Source: Acidimicrobiia bacterium (GTDB lineage: Bacteria > Actinomycetota > Acidimicrobiia > Spongiisociales > Spongiisociaceae). From it: a stretch of 64,000 bases of DNA. The translations under genes and the position numbers were made by a program. Below are positions 35,244 to 43,552 of the stretch, one piece after another. The stretch covers positions 26,272 to 90,271 of the forward strand of contig VXMM01000054.1 in the NCBI GenBank assembly GCA_009841105.1, given 5' to 3'. The notes under the pieces are model-generated. The model was not told where the DNA came from, ran no database searches, and saw only the letters and a program-made list of their open reading frames with translations. Numbering within the stretch: position 1 is the first letter of the stretch; each line of letters begins with the position of its first letter.

Positions 35244-36029
35244 GTGGAGTTCCTTCGGATCGCTAAGGACAATCGGGTGGCGATCGTCACTATCGACAAG
35301 CCCCCGGCAAACACCCTCGACTTCGCTCTTTACGACGAGATCACGTCCTTGGTCGGCCAACTCGAAGAGGATGACCGTGTCAGAGCGGTGGTATTCACAT
35401 CAGCCCATCCGAAGCTCTTCATCTCCGGCGCGGATATCAAGGACATGGAGAGCTACGACCGCTCCCCCGGTCCGATGACGGAGCGGGTTCGCAAGGCTCA
35501 GACCACGTTCTTGCGGCTCCAGCGCCTGGCCAAACCAACCGTGGGAGCGATCACAGGCCATGCCCTCGGCGGTGGCTGCGAGTTCTCGCTGTGCCTGGAC
35601 TTCCGGGTCATGATGCGCGGTGGCCCGACGATCGGACTTCCCGAGGTCAACCTCGGCCTGGTCCCGGGAGGCGGCGGCACCCAGCGGCTCTCCAGGCTCG
35701 TCGGCCGCAGCAAGGCTCTGGAGCTGCTCATGCTCGGATCCCGGCTCGACGCCGACGAGGCTCTCGCCGCCGGGCTGGTTACGTCGGTGGGCATCGACTC
35801 CGAGGACACCATGAGTCAGGCTCTCCAGCTTGCAGCCCGGCTCGCAGACCAGGCGCCCATTGCCGTCCGGCTCATCAAACAGGCCGTGAACGAGGGCCTC
35901 GACGGCGATCTCGAGCGCGGTCTGCGTTTGGAGAGAACAGCCGTCGTGACGGCGTTGCTCTCCGACGACAGCCGTGAGGGCGTCGCCGCCTTTCTGGCGA
36001 AGCGACCGCCCCGCTTCGAAGGTCGTTGA
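35244..36029 (+). CDS. Enoyl-CoA hydratase/isomerase (crotonase family)
   Basis: A 261-residue crotonase-fold protein from GTG 35244. The oxyanion-hole segments FISGADIKDM and GHALGGGCEFSLCLDFR are present, and GLPEVNLGLVPGGGGTQRLSRLVG carries the catalytic Glu of the hydratase PE-x-x-LG motif. It hydrates enoyl-CoA in beta-oxidation or isomerises it. Together with the ligase and MaoC proteins it gives two hydratase types in one operon. Confidence 0.93.
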   Translation: MEFLRIAKDNRVAIVTIDKPPANTLDFALYDEITSLVGQLEEDDRVRAVVFTSAHPKLFISGADIKDMESYDRSPGPMTERVRKAQTTFLRLQRLAKPTVGAITGHALGGGCEFSLCLDFRVMMRGGPTIGLPEVNLGLVPGGGGTQRLSRLVGRSKALELLMLGSRLDADEALAAGLVTSVGIDSEDTMSQALQLAARLADQAPIAVRLIKQAVNEGLDGDLERGLRLERTAVVTALLSDDSREGVAAFLAKRPPRFEGR

Positions 36030-36034
36030 ACGCT

Positions 36035-36484
36035 ATGAGTCGGCCGATGACGCTTGACGACCTGGAGCGACTCGTTGGTGTCGAGTTTCCGGTCGGGGAG
36101 TTCACCATCGAGGGGTATGAGCACTGGCTGGCAACCGATGCCGTCGACTCGCCGCCTCTTCCCGCCGGCGTGGCCCACCCGATGTATGCCTACTACGCCG
36201 CGCTGGGTGGCATGGGACTCACGCTGGACGAGCTGTTCGCGATGGTCGGGTCGTCGGCGGCCGACGGCCCGATGTTCGGCGAAGCCGGGCTTGAGTTCCG
36301 GGAAGCGATGCGGGTCGGCGAGACGTATCGCGTCGAAGGCGGTATCACCAGTGCGGCTCGCAAGACCGGCAAACGAGCGGGCGTGTTCGATATCGTCTCG
36401 TTCGAGCTCCGCGTGGTCGACCCGTCCGGCGTCGTGGCTGCGGTGTCGACCAACTCGTTCATCTTCCCGAGGAGGACGGCGTGA
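36035..36484 (+). CDS. MaoC-like hydratase subunit (FAS1-type dehydratase domain)
   Basis: A 149-residue hot-dog protein, ATG 36035 (TTG 36026 possible). It has FTIEGYEHWLATDAVD-type N-terminus, HPMYAYYAALGGMG, and RVEGGITSAARKTGKRAGVFDIVSFELRV in the second strand set, typical of the N-terminal MaoC (hydratase-dead) half as in ChsH2/FAS1 dehydratase domains. It lacks the D-x-NPIH catalytic pattern that the coupled gene at 36481 has, so a heterodimer is expected. Confidence 0.82.
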   Translation: MSRPMTLDDLERLVGVEFPVGEFTIEGYEHWLATDAVDSPPLPAGVAHPMYAYYAALGGMGLTLDELFAMVGSSAADGPMFGEAGLEFREAMRVGETYRVEGGITSAARKTGKRAGVFDIVSFELRVVDPSGVVAAVSTNSFIFPRRTA

Positions 36485-36921
36485 GGGTGTCCGCGGGCAC
36501 GGCGCTTCCCAACTTCGAGGTCGACGAGGTTCGGGCTGCCGCCATGAAGACCATGGCCGTCCTGCTGCGAGATCCGAACCCGATCCACTTCGACCCCGAC
36601 GCGGTGGCCGCCCTCGGCATGGGGGATCGAGTGATCAACCAGGGTCCTACGAACATGGCATATGTCGTGAACATGCTGGTGGCATGGGCCGGCCACCCGG
36701 CGTGTATCAGGGCCTTGAAGGTTCGCTTTCTCGACAACGTCCGGGGTGGAGATCGTGTCGTCGCCGGCGGCGTCGTCACGTCGGTGGCCGGGGACGGGCG
36801 ACACCAGATCGCAGAGTGTGACGTCTGGCTCGACGTCGTAGGTGGGCCCCGGGCCCTGGCAGGGTCGGCGACCGTCGCCGTCGCGGCCGGCGCAGCCACC
36901 GGGGAAACACCGGCAAGGTGA
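36481..36921 (+). CDS. MaoC-like hydratase subunit with catalytic motif
   Basis: A 146-residue hot-dog protein, GTG 36481 overlapping the partner stop. RDPNPIHFDPDAVAALGMGDRVINQG is split around the hydratase-2 motif (D-x-NPIHxD...G). It is the catalytic half of a heteromeric (R)-specific enoyl-CoA hydratase, like ChsH1 with ChsH2 in steroid side-chain degradation. The reaction would feed the thiolase-fold/DUF35 genes downstream. Confidence 0.85.
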   Translation: MRVSAGTALPNFEVDEVRAAAMKTMAVLLRDPNPIHFDPDAVAALGMGDRVINQGPTNMAYVVNMLVAWAGHPACIRALKVRFLDNVRGGDRVVAGGVVTSVAGDGRHQIAECDVWLDVVGGPRALAGSATVAVAAGAATGETPAR

Positions 36922-36992
36922 TCGAGTCCGACAGTTCCGGGTGATGGCGCCGGATTACCATCCGGCCCGGCCGGCGTAACGAGGGAGATCCA

Positions 36993-38087
36993 TTGGGGCG
37001 TGTCGCGATCGTCGGTGTCGGCCAGAGCGTTCATGCACGAGATCGCAATGACGTCGCTTACGCCGAACTGCTGCTCGAAGCCATTGATGAGGCGCTCGCC
37101 GACGCCGGTATCGGGCTGGCCGATGTCGACAATGCGGTAACGGCGAGCCTGGATTTCTACGACGGGCGGACCATCGCCAACATGGCTGTTGCCGATGTCG
37201 TCGGCTCTTACCTGAAACCGGAGAGCCGGATATGCTCGGACGGGATCGGCGCTCTCCTTTACGGGTGGGCTCGCATCGCCGACGGCGCCCACCAGGTCGG
37301 GTTGGTAACGGCGCATTGCAAGGAGTCGGAAGGCAATCTCGCAACCATCGAGGGTGCCGCCTTCGATCCCTTCGTCCAGCGGCGCCTCGGGGCAGACGCC
37401 GACGTCGTCGCCGGTCTGGGCGCTCGGCAGATCTACGCTTCCGGGGCGTTCTCTCCCACGGATGCCGCGGCCCTGGTCGTAGCGGCGAGGGCGGCGAGCG
37501 CGGTGAATTCCAAGGTCACGACGCTCGAACCTATGACGATCGCCGAAGTTCTGGACGCGCCGCGGTTGGCGACTCCCCTGGGTGTATTCGACCGAGCGCC
37601 GAACCGTGACGGATCATGCGCCATGATTCTCGCCACCGAGGAGGTGGCGAGGGACCTCTCCGACAGCCCTGTGTGGATCGCAGGCGTCGGAACCGCAACG
37701 GGCAAGTATTGGGCCGATAGGCATCCCGCCGATCTGAGCGCCCTCGACCGGGCCCGGGACAGTGCGGTGGCTATGACAGGTTGGGGCACAGATGTCCCTG
37801 ACTTGTTCGAGGTCTCGGCTCAATACGCCCACCAGTTGTGTCAGTTCGCAACGCGTCTCGGCGCCCAACTGACCGAGGCGGGGCGAACCCTGAATCCATC
37901 GGGTGGCTGGCACGCCGGCAACCCTGTGACGGTCTCGGGGCTCTCGAGGGTGACCGAGTGCGTGCACCAGCTTCGGGGCCATGCGGGCCCGAGGCAACTT
38001 CACGATGCACAACGCGCCCTCGCTCACGGCGTCGCCGGCCTCGGTGCGCAGTCTCATTTCGTCGCTGCCCTCGAAGTGGGGGATTGA
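36993..38087 (+). CDS. Thiolase-fold (SCP-x/Ltp-like) protein 1
   Basis: A 364-residue thiolase-superfamily protein, TTG 36993 behind gagggagatcc. GRVAIVGVGQSVHARDRND at the N-terminus, RICSDGIGALLYGWARIA at the position of the nucleophilic Cys segment, and LNPSGGWHAGNPVTVSGLSRV plus ECVHQLRGHAGPRQLH in the C-terminal half, as in SCP-x thiolases and Ltp aldolases. The C-terminal Cys-Gly motif is replaced (GVAGLGAQSH). It keeps a Cys at the nucleophile site. The neighbours (MaoC pair, DUF35) match the Ltp2/ChsH2 retro-aldolase setting. Confidence 0.85.
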   Translation: MGRVAIVGVGQSVHARDRNDVAYAELLLEAIDEALADAGIGLADVDNAVTASLDFYDGRTIANMAVADVVGSYLKPESRICSDGIGALLYGWARIADGAHQVGLVTAHCKESEGNLATIEGAAFDPFVQRRLGADADVVAGLGARQIYASGAFSPTDAAALVVAARAASAVNSKVTTLEPMTIAEVLDAPRLATPLGVFDRAPNRDGSCAMILATEEVARDLSDSPVWIAGVGTATGKYWADRHPADLSALDRARDSAVAMTGWGTDVPDLFEVSAQYAHQLCQFATRLGAQLTEAGRTLNPSGGWHAGNPVTVSGLSRVTECVHQLRGHAGPRQLHDAQRALAHGVAGLGAQSHFVAALEVGD

Positions 38088-39250
38088 TGGGTAGGAACGC
38101 CGCCATCGTTGCCGTCGGCCAGACCGACCATGTGTCAAGACGTCTCGATGTGTCGATACCCGAGATGGTCAGGGAGGCTGTCGATCGCTGCCTGGGGTCG
38201 AAGGACCTGAACCCGGGCCAGATCGATGCGGTCGTTGTCGGCAACATGGAGCTGTTCGAGGGAATCAACTTTCCCGAGCTGTGGATGGCATCCGCCATCG
38301 GGGCAGCGGGAAAACCACTCTTCAAACTCAACAACGGGGGAACGGTCGGGGCAAGCGTCGCCGTCGCAGCGGCGCACCTCGTCGCTTCCGGACTCTACGA
38401 CGTGGTACTGGGCATCGGCTACGAAAAGCAGTCCGAAGGTGAGACCCAGTCAGCGATAACCACCGTGGGCGATCCTGCGTGGGAGCGGTCGGTGATGGCG
38501 GGAGCCATCGGGAACTTCGGCGTGATGGCCTCAACGTACGTCGCCGAGAGCGGTGTCACCGCGGAGCAGGCCGCCAAGGTGGCGGTGAAGGCCCGTCGCT
38601 ATGCCTGTCTCAACCCTCATGCACATGTTCAGCGTCCCGACATCACGGTTGAGGAAGTGCTCGCGTCCCGCATGCTCGCGGCGCCGCTGCGGCTGCTCGA
38701 CATGTGTCCGAGCAGCGACGGCGCTTGCGCCGTGGTGACGGCCGCACCCGACCGCGCCCGCGAAATGACGCCGAGACCGGCTTGGGTCGCCGCCACCGAG
38801 ACGGCCCACGACACCCAGTTCATGGGTGATTCGCCCAAGCGCCTGGCGCGGATGCGCAGCCTCGTCGCCGCCTCCGATTCGGTCTACTCGAAGGCCGGCA
38901 TCGTCGATCCCCGGGCCGAGCTCGACGTCGCCGAGGTTTATGAACCGGCCACCTATGCGGAGTTGGCGATGTACGAGAGTCTGCGTTTCTGCGATTGGGG
39001 CGAGGGTGGGTCCTTGATCGACGAGGGAGTCACCCTCATGGAGGGTGAACTCCCGGTCAACCCGTCCGGTGGCGTGCTCTCCACCAACCCGGTCGGCGCC
39101 ACCGCGCTGATCCGGGTTGCGGAGGCGGCTCTCCAGGTCATGGGCGAGGCAGGAGAGCATCAGATTCCCGGGGTCGAGACCGCCCTGGCCACCGGCTACG
39201 GAGGCAATGCATGGACCGAGGCTGTCATCCTGAAGGGGTCGGCGCCGTGA
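38087..39250 (+). CDS. Thiolase-fold (Ltp2-like) protein 2, nucleophile Cys absent
   Basis: A 387-residue thiolase-superfamily protein, ATG 38087 sharing one base with the preceding stop. NAAIVAVGQTDHVSRRLDV start; the nucleophile region reads FKLNNGGTVGASVAVAAAH with no Cys; VNPSGGVLSTNPVGATALIR and ALATGYGGNAWTEAVIL close the protein. Loss of the Cys fits retro-aldolases such as Ltp2, which form complexes with DUF35 proteins. It partners with thiolase-fold 1 or with the DUF35 proteins at 39247 and 39734. Confidence 0.85.
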   Translation: MGRNAAIVAVGQTDHVSRRLDVSIPEMVREAVDRCLGSKDLNPGQIDAVVVGNMELFEGINFPELWMASAIGAAGKPLFKLNNGGTVGASVAVAAAHLVASGLYDVVLGIGYEKQSEGETQSAITTVGDPAWERSVMAGAIGNFGVMASTYVAESGVTAEQAAKVAVKARRYACLNPHAHVQRPDITVEEVLASRMLAAPLRLLDMCPSSDGACAVVTAAPDRAREMTPRPAWVAATETAHDTQFMGDSPKRLARMRSLVAASDSVYSKAGIVDPRAELDVAEVYEPATYAELAMYESLRFCDWGEGGSLIDEGVTLMEGELPVNPSGGVLSTNPVGATALIRVAEAALQVMGEAGEHQIPGVETALATGYGGNAWTEAVILKGSAP

Positions 39251-39741
39251 GCCCGACTCCGCCGATCGACTCCTCCCTGAGGCTCGAGTACGTGGCGGAC
39301 TTCGAGTATTCGTACGCCGCCGGAGAGTTCGCGTCGCGATTCATGAACGCGCTCCGGACCCAGGCAAGGATCCAGGGAACGAGGTGCGAGGCCTGTAGCA
39401 AAGTCCTGGTACCTCCCCGGCCGGTTTGCGGTCTTTGCCTGGAACGAACGGCGGAGTGGGTCGACGTCGGACCGGGCGGGGTGATAACGGGCTACACCGT
39501 GGTCGAGGTGCCTTTCATCGATCCGATGACCGGCATCAAGCGGCCGATTCCGTATGGCTTTGCGTTCGTTCGCCTCGACGGAGCCGACACGAACATCTAT
39601 CACTTCCTGGAGGAGAGCCGGCACGACAAGATCTCGATCGGAATGCGTATCACGGCCGTGTTCAAGCCGGCCCCAGAACGCGACGGGACCCTGGCCGACA
39701 TCATTCACTTCCGTGCGGAGGAGCCGGCAGCCGATGACTGA
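39247..39741 (+). CDS. DUF35 zinc-ribbon/OB-fold protein 1
   Basis: A 164-residue protein, GTG 39247 overlapping the thiolase stop. Rubredoxin-like zinc ribbon TRCEACSKVLVPPRPVCGLC (C-x2-C...C-x2-C) at about 52-71 followed by an OB-fold (GVITGYTVVEVPFIDP and YGFAFVRLDGADTN). DUF35 proteins bind acyl-CoA and activate Ltp-type thiolase-fold aldolases or HMG-CoA-synthase complexes. It overlaps the next DUF35 gene by eight bases. Confidence 0.9.
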   Translation: MSPTPPIDSSLRLEYVADFEYSYAAGEFASRFMNALRTQARIQGTRCEACSKVLVPPRPVCGLCLERTAEWVDVGPGGVITGYTVVEVPFIDPMTGIKRPIPYGFAFVRLDGADTNIYHFLEESRHDKISIGMRITAVFKPAPERDGTLADIIHFRAEEPAADD

Positions 39742-40150
39742 GCCGACGATTCTCCATCAGAAGATCAACCTGCCGTACCGGTATACGGCCGGCGACTTTC
39801 ACAAGGCGTTTCTCTACGGGTTGGCCAACCGGCGGATTGTGGGATCCCGCTGCCCGGCGTGCCTCACGGTGGCGGTTCCGGCCCGGCCATTCTGTCCGGA
39901 ATGCTCAGCGCACAGCGGGGAGACGATGGACATGAAACCCAAGGGAACGCTCGAAACCTGGTCTACGGCGACGATCCAAGGAGTCACGCGAACCTACGGT
40001 TTGATCCGGATCAGGGGCGCCGACACCGTGATGCTCCACATCGTGGACGCCGAGCCGTCAACCCTTCAGGTGGGCATGGAGCTGGTTCCAAGATGGTCAC
40101 CAGAGCCGGTACCCGAGATCACGGCGATCGCAGCCTTTATCCCGACCTGA
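39734..40150 (+). CDS. DUF35 zinc-ribbon/OB-fold protein 2
   Basis: A 138-residue protein, ATG 39734. Zinc ribbon SRCPACLTVAVPARPFCPEC at about 39-58 and OB-fold strands WSTATIQGVTRTYGLIRI and VMLHIVDAEP. It is shorter than DUF35 protein 1. Two DUF35 proteins beside two thiolase-fold proteins suggest either two separate complexes or a heterotetramer with one active and one structural pair. A TetR-type site lies right after its stop. Confidence 0.9.
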   Translation: MTEPTILHQKINLPYRYTAGDFHKAFLYGLANRRIVGSRCPACLTVAVPARPFCPECSAHSGETMDMKPKGTLETWSTATIQGVTRTYGLIRIRGADTVMLHIVDAEPSTLQVGMELVPRWSPEPVPEITAIAAFIPT

Positions 40151-40159
40151 GATATCGAC

Positions 40160-40177
40160 ACCAAACAACCGTTTGGT
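40160..40177. promoter_or_regulatory. TetR-type palindrome upstream of CoA-transferase pairs 3-4
   Basis: accaaac-aacc-gtttggt, perfect 7-base arms with a 4-base spacer, in the 38-base gap before subunit A of pair 3. The outer sequence continues gtag as in the other two sites. Confidence 0.6.
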
Positions 40178-40188
40178 AGCCTCGTCGG

Positions 40189-40995
40189 GTGGCCTCGAAC
40201 CTGAAGCTCGTCGATGTGTCCCGAGCCGCCGAGACGGTCAATGACGGCGACACGGTGTACTTCGGCGGGACCGTTCTCGACCGCAAGCCGATGGAGTTGA
40301 CCCGTGCCCTGATCAGAGCCGGAAAGCGGGATCTCGACGTGGTCACCTTCGCCGGCTCCCTCGAGATAGAACTCCTCGTCGCCGCTGACAGCGTCCGCAG
40401 CGTCGCCGCCGCCTATGTAGGGCTCGGTCGATTCGGTCCGGCACCGCGGTTCGTCGCGGGTGTCAAGGCCGGTGTGTTCGATGATCTCGAGTACTCCGAA
40501 TGGAGCCTTCTCGGGCGGCTTCGAGCAGCATCGATGGGCATACCGTTCCTGCCAACCAGGGCCGGGACGGGCAGCGAGACCCTGGCCATCCATGACTTCG
40601 CTTCGGTAGCCGACCCCTATTCCGGTGATACCTATGTCGCTCTTCCGCCTCTTCAACCCGACATCACGGTGCTTCACGCCTGGCGAGCCAGCCCCAGCGG
40701 GCATGTGCAGATAGCTTTTCCCCCCCAACACCTGTGGGACATCGATGTGCTCGCGGCGCGGGCCGCCGATCGCGTCATCGTCGGCGTCGATCAGATCGTG
40801 TCCGAGGAAGCGATCGCGTCGATCCCGGAGCACACCCGTCTCTTCGGATTCGAGGTGGACATGGTCATCGAGCTCCCGGGAGGCAGCTGGCCTACGAGCT
40901 CGCCGCCGGAACATGATGTCGATGAAGGCGCGATCGGCGCGTACGTGTCGTCGGGTGGAGACGCAGGGACTCTCAACTCTGCCCGGCCATCGTGA
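40189..40995 (+). CDS. CoA-transferase subunit A, pair 3
   Basis: A 268-residue alpha subunit, GTG 40189. FGGTVLDRKPMELTRALIRA, VVTFAGSLEIELLVAAD, EYSE at 101-104 and IPFLPTRAGTGSETLAI; then VLHAWRASPSGHVQ. It is shorter than pairs 1 and 2 and belongs with pair 4 (both share the NRKPM/DRKPM-type segment after the Gly-rich loop). It overlaps subunit B by four bases. Confidence 0.85.
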   Translation: MASNLKLVDVSRAAETVNDGDTVYFGGTVLDRKPMELTRALIRAGKRDLDVVTFAGSLEIELLVAADSVRSVAAAYVGLGRFGPAPRFVAGVKAGVFDDLEYSEWSLLGRLRAASMGIPFLPTRAGTGSETLAIHDFASVADPYSGDTYVALPPLQPDITVLHAWRASPSGHVQIAFPPQHLWDIDVLAARAADRVIVGVDQIVSEEAIASIPEHTRLFGFEVDMVIELPGGSWPTSSPPEHDVDEGAIGAYVSSGGDAGTLNSARPS

Positions 40996-41783
40996 CAGTC
41001 TCAAGGGGCGAGATCGCGGACCTGATGGTCGTTTCGCTCGCCCGGATGGTCGTGGCCGGCGACGTCGTCGGGGTCGGGCTCGGGACTCCGATCGCCCTCG
41101 TGGCAGCCCTGGTCGCCAGGCACGCAACCCAACGTGGCGTACACGTACTCGCCGGTGGTGCGCTGGACGTGAACGGCGACGTGGAGTCCCACCTGCGCGA
41201 TCCCCGAGACCAGCGCGGGCTGACTCCCGGCTTCGTTCCGCATCTCGACTCGATGGACATGGCCGAACGCCAGGCGATGACTCTGCAATTCTTGCGCCCG
41301 GCTCAGATCGACCGGTTCGGAAGCCTGAATACGAGTCGGATCGGGGTTCGTTCGGCCCCGACGGCTCGGTTCGGCGGCGGCCTGGCCACGGCGGACGTGC
41401 CAGCGCTACTACCGCGGGTGATCGCCTACCACCCCGATCACCGGCCTCGCTCGTTGCCCGCCGAGGTGGACTGGATCACCGGCAGCGGCCACGGATGGGC
41501 CGGCAACACCCGGAAGGCTGCCGGGACGGTCGCCGTGGTGACGGACCTCGCTGTTATCGAGTTCGTCGAGGGACGCGGCCGGGTGAAGTCGATCCACCCA
41601 TGGAGCGATGCCTCAACGGTGCGCGCTAACACCGGCTTCGAACTCTCGCTGCCCGAGGATGCACTTCCAACGCCGGAGCCGACTTCGGACGAATTGGCAA
41701 CACTGGATCTGGTCGATCCGCACCGCAGACGCGACGAAGAGGTCCCCGATCGAGCACGTCGCGACGGAATGGTGACATCGTGA
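40992..41783 (+). CDS. CoA-transferase subunit B, pair 3
   Basis: A 263-residue beta subunit, GTG 40992. DLMVVSLARMVVAGDVVGVG, LGTPIALVAALVARHATQ, LRPAQIDRFGSLNTSRIG and VVTDLAVIEFVEGRGRVK match the beta subunits of the other pairs. The extreme C-terminus is Arg-rich and longer than in pair 4. Confidence 0.83.
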   Translation: MTVSRGEIADLMVVSLARMVVAGDVVGVGLGTPIALVAALVARHATQRGVHVLAGGALDVNGDVESHLRDPRDQRGLTPGFVPHLDSMDMAERQAMTLQFLRPAQIDRFGSLNTSRIGVRSAPTARFGGGLATADVPALLPRVIAYHPDHRPRSLPAEVDWITGSGHGWAGNTRKAAGTVAVVTDLAVIEFVEGRGRVKSIHPWSDASTVRANTGFELSLPEDALPTPEPTSDELATLDLVDPHRRRDEEVPDRARRDGMVTS

Positions 41784-41854
41784 CCGGCACCGCGCCGGCC
41801 CCGGCGGCAGACAGCGTTCGTAGCCCCGGCTGTGTCGGCCAGGCCTGACGGCCC

Positions 41855-42628
41855 ATGGTGCGGACTCTCTCTTCTCCGGCAGCAGTTGCCGAACTGATTC
41901 CGCCGGGCGCGACCGTCGCCGTCGGAGGCACCGGCCTGAACCGGAAGCCGATGGCCCTCCTCCAAGGGATCGTGGCCGGAGGAGTCCGTGACCTCAACAT
42001 CGTGAGCTTTCTCGGCAGCGTCGACGTCGAGTACCTGCTCGCTTCCGGCGTAGTGGCGGACCTTCATTCCGCAGGGGTTTCTCTGGACGGATTCGGCCTG
42101 GCGCCCGCATTCCGAGCCGCCCGCCAGCAGCAATCCGTCCGGTTCATCGAATGGTCCGAGGGGTCGATGGTTGCGGCCGTCGAGGCCACGGCACGCGGCC
42201 TGCCGTCCATGCCCTGTTCCACTGCGCCCGGCTCGGACGTCGTGAAACACAACCCGTCGCTGGGCGTTTACAAGGATCCACCAACCGGCACCCAGACTGT
42301 GTTTGCAACGGCTCTCGCAATCGACATAGCCCTGATCCACGCTCCGGCAGCCGATGCTCACGGGAATATCTACGTTGACGGGGACCTCGGACTCGATGGC
42401 CTGCTCGCCCGCGCCGCGACGACCACGATCGTCTCCTTCGAACGAGAGGCTGCCGCCGATCCTCCGCTTGCGGCGATTTCCCGGCTATGGATCGACGCGG
42501 TCGTACCGGCGGCCGGCGGGTCCTGGCCGACCGAATGCCACCCCGACGCCGTCGTGGACCTCGGGGCCGTCGCCGCGTGGGCCGGGTCAAAAGGCCTAAT
42601 GCCCGAAGTGTTGGAGAAGGCCTCGTGA
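41855..42628 (+). CDS. CoA-transferase subunit A, pair 4
   Basis: A 257-residue alpha subunit, ATG 41855, no strong ribosome site. PGATVAVGGTGLNRKPMALL, VSFLGSVDVEYLLASGV and EWSE at 99-102 are in the usual order, but the PF-PTR-G-G block is altered to LPSMPCSTAPGSDVVKHNP. The conserved Arg of that block is missing, so substrate or activity may differ from pairs 1-3. Confidence 0.82.
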   Translation: MVRTLSSPAAVAELIPPGATVAVGGTGLNRKPMALLQGIVAGGVRDLNIVSFLGSVDVEYLLASGVVADLHSAGVSLDGFGLAPAFRAARQQQSVRFIEWSEGSMVAAVEATARGLPSMPCSTAPGSDVVKHNPSLGVYKDPPTGTQTVFATALAIDIALIHAPAADAHGNIYVDGDLGLDGLLARAATTTIVSFEREAAADPPLAAISRLWIDAVVPAAGGSWPTECHPDAVVDLGAVAAWAGSKGLMPEVLEKAS

Positions 42629-43422
42629 GCACGCTCGGGGATCTGTTCACCACGGTGCTCGCTCGCGAGTTCGCCGCCGCGGCGACCGATGACGGTGTTC
42701 GGGTCATCGCCGTCACGACCACGGCCAGCCTCGTCGCTGCCCTGGCAGCCCGGCGTTTGGGGGCCGCCGATCTCGCCATCGCACCCGGCTTCGGGACGCT
42801 CGACGCCGCGCCGCGGCCGGCGCTCTCTCTTGGGGAGAGGGCCATCCGGGCCGGAGCCTCGCCGCGGGGACCGGTCAGCGACACGTTCGTGGCCGTGGCG
42901 CGCGGTCTGGTCGGTGTCGTCGTGACCCCTGCCCAGCTCGACAGTCGAGGGGCCACCAACCTCTCTCACATCGCCGGCACGCATGCCGCTCCGCGAGTTG
43001 CCTTGCCGGGGAGTCGCGGCCTGCCGGACAACAACGACTCGCCTTCACGTGTCTGGTACCTCGTCCCCGACCATGCCGCCCGCACCCTCGTCGACCGGGT
43101 CGACTTCGTCTCAGGACCTCCGCCCTCCCGGCGGCGGACCCGCAGGCTCATCACGCGGCTCGGCGTGTTCGCGCTCGACTCGCCTCATGGGTGGACGGCC
43201 GACTATCTCTTCCCCGATGTCGGGGCGGCTGACGTGGCGGCATCCGGCGGGTTCCCCATTCGGGTGGCCCCCGGTATTCCGACCGTTGCCCACCCGACAC
43301 CGGCTGAGCTCGAGGCACTCGCCGCGCTGGATCCCGATGACCTGCGGTCGATCGAGTTCGACGGAGCCGACGGCGCCCGGCGCGCCCGACGGGTTGTTGC
43401 CGAGGAACGCCGGAGCCTTTGA
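42625..43422 (+). CDS. CoA-transferase subunit B, pair 4
   Basis: A 265-residue beta subunit, GTG 42625 behind ggagaagg. It has the family order (LAREFAAAATDDGVRV, VTPAQLDSRGATNLSHIAG, LGVFALDSPHGWTADYLFP) with several substitutions relative to pairs 1-3, for example DSRGATN for DRFGN-N and no clear THAPG segment. It is the most diverged of the four beta subunits. Confidence 0.8.
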   Translation: MSTLGDLFTTVLAREFAAAATDDGVRVIAVTTTASLVAALAARRLGAADLAIAPGFGTLDAAPRPALSLGERAIRAGASPRGPVSDTFVAVARGLVGVVVTPAQLDSRGATNLSHIAGTHAAPRVALPGSRGLPDNNDSPSRVWYLVPDHAARTLVDRVDFVSGPPPSRRRTRRLITRLGVFALDSPHGWTADYLFPDVGAADVAASGGFPIRVAPGIPTVAHPTPAELEALAALDPDDLRSIEFDGADGARRARRVVAEERRSL

Positions 43423-43552
43423 CTCGGCGCGACGCGATGCGCCTGCTGAGCCCGCGCCGTGGCCACCGCGAGATTTCCACCGTCTCCTGTGCGTACTGTC
43501 CGGACCGCCCGGTGGGATATCCTCGGGGCGACGCCGGTCGCAGAGGTCAGCC

